Shown here piece after piece: positions 53,864 through 63,254 of a stretch of 64,000 nt of DNA. Made by a program: the position numbers and the translations under genes. The stretch is taken from NCBI RefSeq assembly GCF_000821185.2, contig NZ_CP050855.1:868001-932000 (forward strand), written 5' to 3'. The notes beneath the pieces were generated by a model. That model did not search any database and was not told where the DNA came from. It was given only the letters and a program-made list of their open reading frames with translations. The stretch's first letter is position 1. Each line of letters starts with the position of its first letter. Origin of the DNA: Serratia symbiotica. Lineage in GTDB: Bacteria > Pseudomonadota > Gammaproteobacteria > Enterobacterales > Enterobacteriaceae.

Positions 53864-56143
53864 TCAGCTCCCTGCTGAAAGTGTGACGCGAACTGGCACC
53901 GATTTATACGATGGCGTCCCGCTTTCTACATCAATATAATCCAGCGGCACTAACACATTGGCCTCTGGATAATAAGCGCCGACTGAGCCAGGAGCGATGT
54001 TGTAGGCAATAACTGTGATGTTCTGCAAGCGCAGTGTGCTGCCAGCGACTACCGTTTCAATATCCACCTGGTCGCCATGTTCCAGCCCGCGTGCATCGAG
54101 ATCAGTATCGCTCATAAACAGAATATCGCGTCGCCCAAACACGCCTCGGTAGCGGTCATCCAGCGCATAGATAGTGGTGTTGTACTGGTCGTGGCTGCGT
54201 AGAGTCATCAGGCGCAATATGTCGTCTTCCTGTGCTTGTGTGTCTTCATGCACCCCACTGAACACCGAGAACATGGCTTTACCTGTTGGCGTTGGCCACT
54301 GGCGTTTGGTCGGCGGCAGCGGCATGCGGAATCCGCCTGGTACAGCGATGCGTGCATTGTAGTTATCAAAGCCTGGAATGGTTTTTTCAATCAGATCACG
54401 AATGATGCTGTAGTCCGCTATCAGCTCCAGCCATGGCACTTTACTGTCCGGCATCACAGCTTGGGCCATACCAGCCACGATGGCGGGTTCTGAGCGCAGA
54501 AACTCGGAGGCGGGCTTCAGCTTACCTGATGAGGCATGCACCATCGACATCGAATCTTCGACCGTTATCGATTGGCGACCACTGGCCTGGATATCTAGCT
54601 CGGTTCGGCCCAGACAAGGCAGGATAAAGGTCTCTTCGGCCACCAACAAATGGGTGCGATTAAGCTTAGTGCCAAGATGGACGCTCAACGCTAACTTTTG
54701 CATGGCGGGGAAACATTGCTCTGGATCTGGTAGCGCCACTGCAAAGTTGCCACCCAGGCAGATCAACGCTTTGGAAGTCCCCTGCACCATCGAACGCATG
54801 GCGTTAACTGCATCATGGCCGTGTTTTTTCGGCGCGGTGAAGCCGAACACCTCCTCCAGTTTTTTCAGAAAGTTTTCTGACGGTTTCTCGGTAATGCCGA
54901 CAGTACGGTTACCCTGAACGTTGGAATGGCCGCGTAGCGGGCAAATCCCCGCACCTGGCTTGCCGATGTTGCCGCACATCAGCAGCAGATCGGCGATCAG
55001 GCGCACGTTGGCGGTGCCTTTATTATGCTGGGTGATGCCCATGCCATAGGTGATAATGGTGGCCTTGGATTTTGCGTAGGCAATGGCCACCTGTTCTATC
55101 TCGGCCTGCGTCAGCCCACACTCTTTCTCGATCACTTCCCACGGGATAGCGGCCAAATCAGCGGCAAGTCGCTCAAAACCTTGCGTGTGTGCGGCGATAA
55201 AGTCGTGATCCACCACGTTACCTTGCTCTGCATCCATCACCAGCAGTGTTTTCATGATGCCCTTCAGCGCAGCGGCGTCACCGCCAGACTTAACCTGGAA
55301 GTAGCTCGAAGCAATGTGAGTCGCGCTATAGGTCGCCATTTCGATGACGTTCTGCGGATCGGTAAAGCGTTCGAGGGCGCGCTCGCGCAGCGGGTTGAGT
55401 ACAATGATCGGCACCTTGCGCCGCGCCAATTCGTGCAGGGTACCCATCATGCGTGGGTGGTTAGTTCCTGGGTTGTGCCCAATAGAAATGATGAGCTCCG
55501 CATGGTCGAAATCTTCCAACGAAACGGTGCCTTTGCCGATGCCGATCGACTGCGGCAACCCCACACTGGTGGGTTCGTGACACATGTTGGAGCAATCCGG
55601 GAAGTTGTTGGTGCCATATTCACGGGCAAACAGTTGGAACAGGTAGGCGGCTTCGTTGGAGGCACGGCCTGAAGTGTAGAATTCCACTTGATCTGGTGAT
55701 TGCATGCCGCGCAAGATCTCGCCGATGCGCTCGAATGCTTCGTCCCATTCGACCGGGCGCAGGGTGTCGCTGTCGCGGTCATAGGCCAAAGGATGGGTCA
55801 GTCTGCCGTAGCCTTCCAACTCATAATCGGTTTTTTGTAATAGCGAGGTTACGGTGTTTTGCGCCAGAAACTCCGGCGTCACGCGTTTGCTGGTCGCCTC
55901 CCAGGTCACTGCTTTGGCACCGTTCTCGCAGAATTGAAATGTCGAGTGATGTTCTTTGTCTGGCCAGGCACAGCCGGGGCAGTCAAAGCCATCTGGTTGG
56001 TTAGTGCGAAGCAGGGTGATTGGGGCTTCAACGGTGTCCATTTGCGTGCGTACGGCGATAGCCGTCGCCTTAAGTGCTCCCCAGCCGCCGGCAGGTGCGT
56101 TATAGGAATGTATTCCGGGAACTGCGCGTCTTTTCTTGATCAT
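53864..56143 (-). CDS. ydeP: YdeP, FdhF-like molybdopterin oxidoreductase
   Basis: A 759-residue protein of the YdeP/FdhF family. The N-terminal region has a CPGCAWPD cluster-type motif (about residue 54). The molybdopterin domains follow (TSGRASNEAAYLFQLFAREYGTNNFPDCSNMCHE, with Cys or Ser ligands), and the C-terminal dinucleotide-binding domain ends near PGSVGAYYPEANVLVPLDYIDVESGTP. In E. coli ydeP supports acid resistance under EvgA control; its substrate is not known. fdhD, which supplies sulfur to such cofactors, is a few genes away on the same strand. Intact. Confidence 0.92.
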   Translation of the reverse strand: MIKKRRAVPGIHSYNAPAGGWGALKATAIAVRTQMDTVEAPITLLRTNQPDGFDCPGCAWPDKEHHSTFQFCENGAKAVTWEATSKRVTPEFLAQNTVTSLLQKTDYELEGYGRLTHPLAYDRDSDTLRPVEWDEAFERIGEILRGMQSPDQVEFYTSGRASNEAAYLFQLFAREYGTNNFPDCSNMCHEPTSVGLPQSIGIGKGTVSLEDFDHAELIISIGHNPGTNHPRMMGTLHELARRKVPIIVLNPLRERALERFTDPQNVIEMATYSATHIASSYFQVKSGGDAAALKGIMKTLLVMDAEQGNVVDHDFIAAHTQGFERLAADLAAIPWEVIEKECGLTQAEIEQVAIAYAKSKATIITYGMGITQHNKGTANVRLIADLLLMCGNIGKPGAGICPLRGHSNVQGNRTVGITEKPSENFLKKLEEVFGFTAPKKHGHDAVNAMRSMVQGTSKALICLGGNFAVALPDPEQCFPAMQKLALSVHLGTKLNRTHLLVAEETFILPCLGRTELDIQASGRQSITVEDSMSMVHASSGKLKPASEFLRSEPAIVAGMAQAVMPDSKVPWLELIADYSIIRDLIEKTIPGFDNYNARIAVPGGFRMPLPPTKRQWPTPTGKAMFSVFSGVHEDTQAQEDDILRLMTLRSHDQYNTTIYALDDRYRGVFGRRDILFMSDTDLDARGLEHGDQVDIETVVAGSTLRLQNITVIAYNIAPGSVGAYYPEANVLVPLDYIDVESGTPSYKSVPVRVTLSAGS

Positions 56144-56644
56144 ATGAACTCCTGAAATATCTGGTTTTTATGCGATATTTTGCATGATGGTGGTGGGTCT
56201 TGACGCTGTATACACCTGGCAAATCTCACAAATAGGCATAACAAACTAAAAGCCTGCCTACATTGTTGCAGCCCGTTTGGACACCGACAGCGCGCAACAA
56301 CCGGCGCGTACACGCAGTACGTGAGGAGGGTGAGTACTACCCAAGGCCAAAATAGCAAATAAAACAGCCTAATGGGATAGGTTTTAACTCTATCAGGTTA
56401 ATTTACCCTAATCAGCCGTATCGCGTTTTATTGAACGATTACTCCCATTAAGAGCCACTCAATTAACCTCAATGGGTTAAAAAACCATTGACATAAATTT
56501 ATTATTTATCACAAGTTAAAAGGATAGTTTAGAACAAAAATGGAGTAATGATTTTTATATGAACGGAGGCATTTTTTTAACAAGGGGATAAATAATAGAT
56601 AGGAGATCTGACAACGTGCGTTATCAGATAATCAAAGTCATTGG
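56144..56644. other. AT-rich intergenic region upstream of ydeP
   Basis: About 500 bp with no gene. It is rich in AT from 56340 and probably contains the ydeP promoter. Confidence 0.4.
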
Positions 56645-56686
56645 AATGGCACCCAGGATAAATCTGAATTTATCCTGGGTGCCATT
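56645..56686. terminator. perfect 19-bp hairpin between ydeP and the DyP gene
   Basis: AATGGCACCCAGGATAAAT (56645-56663), loop CTGA and its exact complement (56668-56686). It stands 25 bp past the stop of the peroxidase gene. Neither side has a long T-run. Confidence 0.6.
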
Positions 56687-56711
56687 GGCTTAGTGTGTAG
56701 ATTAATGCACT

Positions 56712-57677
56712 TCACGTGCTGCCGGATGCAGTGGTGCGATCGGCTAATGCTTCTAGCAAAGGAACTGACGGCGTGAAGAACAGGCTACCGGTGACCGCGT
56801 GGCTGAAATCGAGCAGGCGATCATAATTGCCGGCTGGTCGGCCAATGAACATGTTTTCCAACATCTGTTCGATAGGCTGGGGTGAGCGCGCGTAGCCGAT
56901 AAAGTAGGTGCCGAACTCGCGCATACCGGGTTTACCGAATGGCATGTTATCGCGCAGGATCTTCACCTCATTGCCTTGCTCATCGGTTAGGGTAGTCAGC
57001 GAACTGTGGGAGTATGAAGGCTTGACGTCCGCATCTAATTCGATATTGGACTGCTTGTGACGGCCGATGATGTTCTCTTGTGTTTCCACGGTCAGCGCAT
57101 TCCAGCCTTTCATATCATGCAGATATTTTTGCACCAGCACATAGCTGCCACCGCTGAACGGCGCGTCTTCCTGGCCGATAACCGTATAGTCGAACGCCTC
57201 ATGCCCTTCGGGGTTTTCGGTGCCATCCACGAAGCCAATCATGGCGCGTTGGTCGAAGTAGCGAAAGCCATGCACTTCATCGACCACTGTGACGGCATCG
57301 CCGAGTTTTTTCAGCAACTGGGCCGCCAGCTCAAAACACAGATCCATTTCATCCGCGCGGATGTGCAACAGAATGTCGCCAGGTGTGGAGACAGCGAGGC
57401 GATCGCCGGTGCCGATGGCGCTGAAAGGGTGCAACTGAGCAGGACGAGGCGCGCCGAACAGCCGATCCCAGGCGGCGGAACCAAACCCACACACGCACGA
57501 CAATTGGCCTGCGAGCGATCTTTTTCCCACCGATCGAACGACGGCAGCGACATCGCCGCACCAGGCTCGCACGGTGTCGAGGTGTTCGGGAATGGGCGAC
57601 AGAATAGCGACAATGAATATCGCGTGACGCGTCACTGGACTAAAGACGGCTTGCGGTTGGTTGGTATTGGCATTCAT
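56712..57677 (-). CDS. DyP-type haem peroxidase
   Basis: A 321-residue dye-decolourising peroxidase (B class, YfeX-like). The start ATG 57677 (MNANTNQPQAVFSPVTRHAI) fits the family; an upstream ATG adds 20 residues without similarity. The catalytic Asp is in MIGFVDGTENPEG, the proximal His in SYSHSSL-type context, and the distal Arg in the ILRDNMPFGKPGMREFGTYFIGYARS region. These enzymes use H2O2 with broad substrates; YfeX is also reported to bind haem. It lies between ydeP and fdhD. Confidence 0.9.
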   Translation of the reverse strand: MNANTNQPQAVFSPVTRHAIFIVAILSPIPEHLDTVRAWCGDVAAVVRSVGKRSLAGQLSCVCGFGSAAWDRLFGAPRPAQLHPFSAIGTGDRLAVSTPGDILLHIRADEMDLCFELAAQLLKKLGDAVTVVDEVHGFRYFDQRAMIGFVDGTENPEGHEAFDYTVIGQEDAPFSGGSYVLVQKYLHDMKGWNALTVETQENIIGRHKQSNIELDADVKPSYSHSSLTTLTDEQGNEVKILRDNMPFGKPGMREFGTYFIGYARSPQPIEQMLENMFIGRPAGNYDRLLDFSHAVTGSLFFTPSVPLLEALADRTTASGST

Positions 57678-57930
57678 TGAGTCCGATTCCGGTATTTGAG
57701 ATTGAAAAGCTTTAAAGAAGCATCTTAAAAGCAACAATAAAATGGTGTTAAAATTATCAGTCTATATAATATGTAGCTATATATTTTACTTTACCCCACC
57801 AGTATAGACGCATTCGAACCATAATAGGATACCCGATCTTAATAAATACGTTTGATTTTTTATTAATCATGAGTGAGGCATATTTTCTTAAAGAAAAGGC
57901 CATGATGAAATTCAAATAAAAAATAAAGCC

Positions 57931-58221
57931 TTATTCGGCTGCTGTGGCTGGTTGAAACCTTCGGGTGACCATAATACGATTAGTTTCTGACAGTAAATAA
58001 GAACGGCAACGCTGCCATACCATTGGATGCTGATGATCACCACACTGGGCATGATAATATTTAATGATAGACGTAAGATAATCTTTGACAGCACGGAACT
58101 GTGCCAGAAAAACAGGCGGAAAAACCAGTTTTGATTTGGGCGAATAAGTGTGATGTAGATATTTTCTGCTGTTTTGCTTAGCGATGGGTTTATTGGAGAT
58201 ATTTTGCTGAGCTGTACTTAA
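57931..58221 (-). pseudogene. open frame directly after fdhD, no start codon
   Basis: In the same frame as fdhD, after its stop, 96 codons stay open: SPKSKLVFPPVFLAQFRAVK, DYLTSIIKYYHAQCGDHQHP and YLLSETNRIMVTRRFQPATA, ending at TAA 57931-57933. The composition is strongly protein-like, but there is no ATG or GTG before residue 67. It could be the end of a gene truncated when it met fdhD. I recognise no family. Confidence 0.35.
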
Positions 58222-59052
58222 TTACTCCGCAATCAGCCGCTGCGGATGAGTGTAAACGATAGCTCGGCCCGGCTTGCTGAAGCCCACCAGCGTCAGATTG
58301 CTTTGCTCTGCTACCGCCACCGCCAGGCTGGTGGCGGCGGAGACAGTAAATAGGATCTCAATGCCGCACATGGCTGTTTTTTGTACCATTTCATAGCTGG
58401 CGCGGCTAGACACTAGTACAGCACCTTGCGGCCAGTTTTGCTGGCTGCGGTAGCCCAACAGCTTGTCGAGCGCCACGTGTCGGCCAATATCTTCGCAGCC
58501 ACCGCTGAGCATGCCATCGGGTTGTAGCCAGGCCGCTGCATGGGTACAGCCAGTCAGTTGCCCCACCGTTTGAACGTTTTTCAACTGTGTCACACCCCGA
58601 TCAAGCATTGCCAAAGCAAAGCGTTGGGTAAAGGGTAACAGGGGGATTGGCCGGGTAGTATCTTGTAGCTGCTCCACGCCACAGATGCCACAGCCGGTGC
58701 GGCCAGCCAGGCTGCGGCGCCTCGCTTTCAACTGCATCAAACGCCGGCTGGAGAGTTCCACATGCACCTCAATGCCATTGCAGACGGGCTGCTGCCAGAT
58801 ATCGTAAATGTCGTCGGGGAAGGCGATGATCCCTTCAGAGAGCGAGAAACCGATGGCGAATGCCGCCAGATCTTTCGGGGTGGCCATCATCACCACATGA
58901 GAAATGCCGTTATACACCAGCGCCACCGGTACCTCTTCGGCCAGCCAGTCCAACTGTGGTTGAGCCAGATCGTTGCGCTGCCATACCCGATGCTGTGATA
59001 GACATGGTTGTTCGGCATCGCCATGCTCATTGATGAGTAAATACTTATTCAT
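58222..59052 (-). CDS. fdhD: FdhD, formate dehydrogenase sulfurtransferase
   Basis: A 276-residue protein that passes sulfur from IscS to the molybdenum cofactor of formate dehydrogenases. The CxxC pair is in [14 protein letters not shown] (about residue 120), and the cofactor-binding region [12 protein letters not shown] and [17 protein letters not shown] are typical. Full length compared with E. coli. Its most obvious client in this window is YdeP. Confidence 0.95.
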   Translation of the reverse strand: MNKYLLINEHGDAEQPCLSQHRVWQRNDLAQPQLDWLAEEVPVALVYNGISHVVMMATPKDLAAFAIGFSLSEGIIAFPDDIYDIWQQPVCNGIEVHVELSSRRLMQLKARRRSLAGRTGCGICGVEQLQDTTRPIPLLPFTQRFALAMLDRGVTQLKNVQTVGQLTGCTHAAAWLQPDGMLSGGCEDIGRHVALDKLLGYRSQQNWPQGAVLVSSRASYEMVQKTAMCGIEILFTVSAATSLAVAVAEQSNLTLVGFSKPGRAIVYTHPQRLIAE

Positions 59053-59456
59053 AATTTTCTCGTCAGCGCCGCCGGATTAAATACTGATGCAAAGAGCTTC
59101 GGGGGGCAGGAATGGCGGCTATTATACATGAGTATTAATGGAATAGCGCATTAGGTAAATGAAAATGCCATTTCTAATTCGATAATAGGCAAGGTTCCTT
59201 TAACTTAAATCGCATCAGAACAAAACACGATTGCCAAGTATTGCCCCCTCATCCCTGAGGTTCAACCTGCGGCTCTGTGCAAGTGCTGTTCAAATCGGTT
59301 CCCGACCGATTTGTCGCTGCATTGCCGCCTTCCTGCAACTTGAATTATTTAGGGTATATGTGGGCATCGAGGAGAAGATAACTAAATCACCAGCACCATC
59401 AGCCGGATAGGACTTTTCTGTCTTTCAGGGCTTGATCGTGAGTGTAAAAACATAAA
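59053..59456. other. intergenic region between fdhD and umuD
   Basis: About 400 bp without a gene; it holds the divergent promoters. No further structure seen. Confidence 0.4.
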
Positions 59457-59476
59457 TACTGTATATGCAAACAGTA
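59457..59476 (+). promoter_or_regulatory. LexA (SOS) box of chromosomal umuDC
   Basis: TACTGTATATGCAAACAGTA, a perfect CTG-N10-CAG operator that ends 13 bp before the umuD start at 59490. It predicts strong SOS control. Confidence 0.92.
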
Positions 59477-59489
59477 TTTGGAACACATC

Positions 59490-59909
59490 ATGAATATTTA
59501 CCAACCAGATGAAATATCAACCCTCCACAGGCTACCGTTGTTCGTCGAACGCGTTGCCTGCGGTTTTCCTTCGCCGGCGCAGGATTACGTCGAGAGCCGC
59601 CTGGATATAGGCGAACTGTTGGTACGCCATCCCAATGCTACCTACTTTGTGCGTGCCAGCGGCGACTCAATGATTGATGGCAATATCAAGAACGGGGATT
59701 TGCTGATCGTTGACAGCTCGCTCACGCCGGAGCACGGCAATATCGTTATCGCTGCTATCGACGGTGAATTCACCGTCAAGAAACTGCAATGCCACCCGGA
59801 TACACGGTTGCTGCCGATGAACCCGGCCTATGCGTCGATCGTCCTTGGCGAGGAAGCGCGACTGGAGATCTTCGGCGTGGTCACCTTTATCGTATATGCT
59901 GCGGTGTAG
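59490..59909 (+). CDS. umuD: UmuD, polymerase V autoprotease subunit
   Basis: A 139-residue protein. Cleavage occurs in [12 protein letters not shown], the catalytic Ser is in [12 protein letters not shown] and the catalytic Lys in [10 protein letters not shown]. The start at ATG 59490 ([13 protein letters not shown]) gives normal length; a TTG at 59478 also opens the frame. It lies 2 bp upstream of umuC. Confidence 0.95.
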   Translation: MNIYQPDEISTLHRLPLFVERVACGFPSPAQDYVESRLDIGELLVRHPNATYFVRASGDSMIDGNIKNGDLLIVDSSLTPEHGNIVIAAIDGEFTVKKLQCHPDTRLLPMNPAYASIVLGEEARLEIFGVVTFIVYAAV

Positions 59910-59911
59910 CC

Positions 59912-61165
59912 ATGTTTGCGTTAGTGGATGTAAATGCATTTTATGCTTCCTGCGAGACTATCTTTCGGCCAGATCTACAAGGGCGGCCAGTGGTTGTGCT
60001 TTCCAACAACGATGGCTGCGTGATCGCCCGCAGCGCCGAGGCCAAAGCGCTGGGGATAACAATGGGCGCACCTTACTTCAAGATTAAGGATGACCTGCGC
60101 CGACAGAACGTGGCGGTGTTCTCTTCCAACTATGCACTGTATGCCGATATGTCTCGTCGAGTGATGGACACGCTGGAGGAGATGGCACCCGCAGTGGAAA
60201 TTTACTCGCTGGACGAGGCTTTTCTGCGGCTGGATGGTATTAACCACTGCATAGCACTGAAACAGTTTGGCAGCCAGATACGCGATAGGATCCAACGGGA
60301 ACTGCATTTAACGGTCGGTGTGGGCATCGCGCCGAGCAAGACGTTGGCCAAATTGGCCAACTACGCTGCCAAAAAGTGGCGTGGTGCTCAGGGGGTGGTG
60401 GATCTGTCAGAACCGGCTCGCCAGCGCAAGCTGCTGGCATTGATACCGGTAGAAGAGGTATGGGGCATTGGCCGGCGGTTGGCACGGCAGCTACAGGCGA
60501 TGGGCATTCACACCGCGTTGCAACTGGCGGACTGCGATACTCGGCTGGTACGCAAAACCTTCAGCGTGGTGCTGGAGCGCACGGTGCGCGAACTGCGCGG
60601 GGGATCTTGTCTGCCATTGGAGGCGGCAGCGGTCGCCAGGGAACAGATCATCTGTTCACGTTCGTTTGGCCAGCGGTTGACCTATTACCCGCATATGCGC
60701 GAGGCAATCTGTAGCTATGCAGAGTGCGCCGCCGAGAAGTTGCGCCAGGATGATCGCTATTGCCGCCATGTGTCGGTGTTTATAAAAACCAGCCCGCATG
60801 CGGCGAGTGAGAGTTACTACAGCAATATGGGGAGCGCCCGGCTGCGGATACCGAGCAACGATAGCCGAGACATCATCGCCACGGCGGTGCGGGTATTGGA
60901 AAGCATCTGGCAAGAGGGCCGATACTACCTGAAAGGAGGCGTGATGCTGGGGGATTTTAGCACTGGTGCCATGGCACAGCTTGACTTGTTCGATGGTGGT
61001 TCACCGTGGCGTAACAGCGGCCAACTGATGGACACGTTGGACAAGCTGAACCGGGAAGAGCGCGGGCGTATCTGGTTCGCCGGGCAGGGCATCGCCAAAC
61101 CGTGGCAGATGAAACGCGAAATGTTGTCGCCAGCTTATACCACTCGGCTGGCAGATATTCCATAG
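59912..61165 (+). CDS. umuC: UmuC, DNA polymerase V catalytic subunit
   Basis: A 417-residue Y-family polymerase. The metal sites are in [15 protein letters not shown] and IYSLDEAFLRL, the finger is NNDGCVIARS, the helix-hairpin-helix is VWGIGRRLARQLQAMGI, and the little finger and the clamp-binding motif near MAQLDLFDGG are complete. It copies past damaged bases once bound to UmuD'2 and RecA. It is the only complete umuC in the window. Confidence 0.95.
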   Translation: MFALVDVNAFYASCETIFRPDLQGRPVVVLSNNDGCVIARSAEAKALGITMGAPYFKIKDDLRRQNVAVFSSNYALYADMSRRVMDTLEEMAPAVEIYSLDEAFLRLDGINHCIALKQFGSQIRDRIQRELHLTVGVGIAPSKTLAKLANYAAKKWRGAQGVVDLSEPARQRKLLALIPVEEVWGIGRRLARQLQAMGIHTALQLADCDTRLVRKTFSVVLERTVRELRGGSCLPLEAAAVAREQIICSRSFGQRLTYYPHMREAICSYAECAAEKLRQDDRYCRHVSVFIKTSPHAASESYYSNMGSARLRIPSNDSRDIIATAVRVLESIWQEGRYYLKGGVMLGDFSTGAMAQLDLFDGGSPWRNSGQLMDTLDKLNREERGRIWFAGQGIAKPWQMKREMLSPAYTTRLADIP

Positions 61166-62051
61166 GTGCGGCTGGATGGGGAAATTAAGGATTAATAGTT
61201 ATCGCTGATCATTGGAAACGACGAGACGATGCAATCCCATTAGTCGTTTTTTGTGGTAATTTTTATGTTATTATTCAGTTTGTTATGGAAAGTATCGTGA
61301 CTTTTTCCGCAGCGAATAATATGAAAAACCATTTTTTATCGCCATCACTGCCGATATCTTTCAGGTTGTTGTAGATTCAATCGCTTATAACGTTGCTCAC
61401 TTCATCAGCGTTCTGAGCAGATATTTTGTTTTTGCTCATTAACTGTTGAGATAATACATAGCGTTACGCTGATTTCCTTGTTCATGATAGCACCGGGTCA
61501 TCACTAAGCCGATATCCCATGGTGAAATGAAAACAGCCTGTCCCGGAGATTTGATCCAACGCTATATATTACCCAAATTATATTATCTAATTAATATTAA
61601 ATTATACTAATAATTAGTAATCTATGTTTTTTTATGCTGTTTTTTCGTGAAATTAGTTTTTTTATTCTGAATTGTTGTTTTTTTGATGCTTGTTTCTGTA
61701 TTAAAAATAGGCCATTTTGGGCTAAGTTATCTCTAACTTAAGATTTTTCTGTCATCGAAATTTTGAATAGAAAAACATCAAAAAACAATGAGTCATGGAA
61801 GTATGCGGATAAAATTTTTTATGGTTTTGCTCATGTTAAGTTGAAAACTTTTTTCTTAATTATATTGTGTGTGCTAGTAGATCAGGTTAGAATCATCCTA
61901 TGTTGGGATTAATCCTATGCGAGTTTGATAAAATTAAAAAAAATGCTGTGCATACGTACACATACTACGCACGTTGGTTTACGCACGAATTCAATACTGA
62001 ATAACAGTCGAATTTAACTTATGACTGTACTGTTCAAGAGATCCTGCGAAC
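61166..62051. other. long AT-rich control region of flhDC
   Basis: About 900 bp with no gene, strongly AT-rich from 61540 to 61980. A long leader and many regulator sites are usual ahead of flhDC, so this is taken as its promoter region. I cannot place individual sites with confidence. Confidence 0.5.
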
Positions 62052-62108
62052 GTCGGTAACAAACCCAGAGGTCGGTAACAAACCCAGAGGTCGGTAACAA
62101 ACCCAGAG
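62052..62108 (+). repeat. three perfect 19-bp tandem repeats upstream of flhD
   Basis: GTCGGTAACAAACCCAGAG at 62052-62070, 62071-62089 and 62090-62108, head to tail without mismatch, ending 64 bp before the flhD start. Confidence 0.95.
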
Positions 62109-62172
62109 CATGGGTGATAAAAATTATCACTCAGTGTATTGTTCTTAAACATAGTTTATCAGGGTGGGGAAT

Positions 62173-62526
62173 ATGGGTACGTCTGAATTACTTAAACATA
62201 TTTATGACATAAATCTATCATATTTACTTCTAGCACAGCGGCTAATTAATGATGAAAAAGCCTCGGCGATGTTTCGCCTAGGGATTAACGGAGCCATGGC
62301 TGACGCGCTTGCACAGCTTACGCTACCACAAATGGTTAAACTGGCAGAGACCAACCAACTGATCTGCCACTTCCGCTTTAACGATCACCAGAGTATCGAA
62401 CGCCTGACCAAAGAGTCACGCGTGGACGATCTACAGCAAATCCATACGGGTATTTTGTTATCAAGCCATTTACTGCAAGAACTATCGGCTGAAAAAGACG
62501 GTAGTGCGACGAAGAAAAGAGCCTGA
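62173..62526 (+). CDS. flhD: FlhD, flagellar master regulator subunit
   Basis: A 117-residue protein starting at ATG 62173 ([20 protein letters not shown]), as in other enterobacteria; a GTG at 62164 would overlap the ribosome site. Helices [20 protein letters not shown] and [20 protein letters not shown] are typical. The FlhD4C2 complex activates class II flagellar promoters with sigma70. The stop overlaps the flhC start. Confidence 0.96.
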   Translation: MGTSELLKHIYDINLSYLLLAQRLINDEKASAMFRLGINGAMADALAQLTLPQMVKLAETNQLICHFRFNDHQSIERLTKESRVDDLQQIHTGILLSSHLLQELSAEKDGSATKKRA

Positions 62527-63110
62527 TGATGGTAGAGAAAAGTATTGTTCAGGAAGCCAAAGATATTCAGCTCGCCATGGAGCTAATATCGCTGGGGGCG
62601 CGTTTGCAGATGTTGGAAAGCGAGACGCAGCTTAGCCGTGGCCGTTTGATTAAGTTGTATAAAGAATTACGTGGTAGCCCGCCGCCTAAAGGGATGCTGC
62701 CATTCTCTACCGATTGGTTTATAACCTGGGAACAGAACATCCATTCTTCGATGTTCTACAACGCCTATCAATTTCTGGTAAAAAGCGGGCAGTGCAGCGG
62801 CGTGGAGGCGGTGATCAAAGCCTATCGCCTTTACTTGGAGCAGTGTCCTCAGCAGCCAGAAGAAGCGCCGTTGCTGGCGCTGACCCGCGCCTGGACATTG
62901 GTGCGCTTCGTCGATAGCGGTATGCTGCAACTGACCGCCTGCAACTGCTGCGGTGGGGCATTTATCACCCACGCCCATCAGCCGCTCAACGGTTTTATTT
63001 GCAGTTTATGCCAGCCCCCATCCCGCGCAGTAAAAAGGCGTAAACTTTCGCCGCAACTGGCCGATATTATCTCTCAACTGCTGGACGAGCAGGTTAAGCG
63101 CGCCATTTGA
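62526..63110 (+). CDS. flhC: FlhC, flagellar master regulator subunit
   Basis: A 194-residue protein. It begins [20 protein letters not shown] (the second Met is equally possible). The zinc site is formed by four Cys: [11 protein letters not shown] and FICSLCQPP. It binds DNA together with FlhD. The conserved N-terminal half and length are normal, so the flagellar regulator appears functional despite the decayed neighbourhood. Confidence 0.96.
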   Translation: MMVEKSIVQEAKDIQLAMELISLGARLQMLESETQLSRGRLIKLYKELRGSPPPKGMLPFSTDWFITWEQNIHSSMFYNAYQFLVKSGQCSGVEAVIKAYRLYLEQCPQQPEEAPLLALTRAWTLVRFVDSGMLQLTACNCCGGAFITHAHQPLNGFICSLCQPPSRAVKRRKLSPQLADIISQLLDEQVKRAI

Positions 63111-63254
63111 ACCCGCAACATTGCCGGTTGACGGCAGTGAAAATAGACGTGTGATACGGAAGGGCGTGGTGATGCCGCCCTGGTAGCGCAGGTTAACCTT
63201 CCAAAAGGCGCGTTTACCCACCTTCCATCTACATTGTCAATTTGAGGAATGCGT

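Noticed and set aside
57912..58094. 60-codon hydrophobic frame in another phase
   Set aside because: The frame that continues from fdhD over the same bases has more natural composition; only one can be real and neither has a good start.
62052..62108. 19-bp repeats as a CRISPR or an iteron origin
   Set aside because: The units are directly adjacent with no spacers, and no replication gene lies near; the position before flhD fits a leader repeat.
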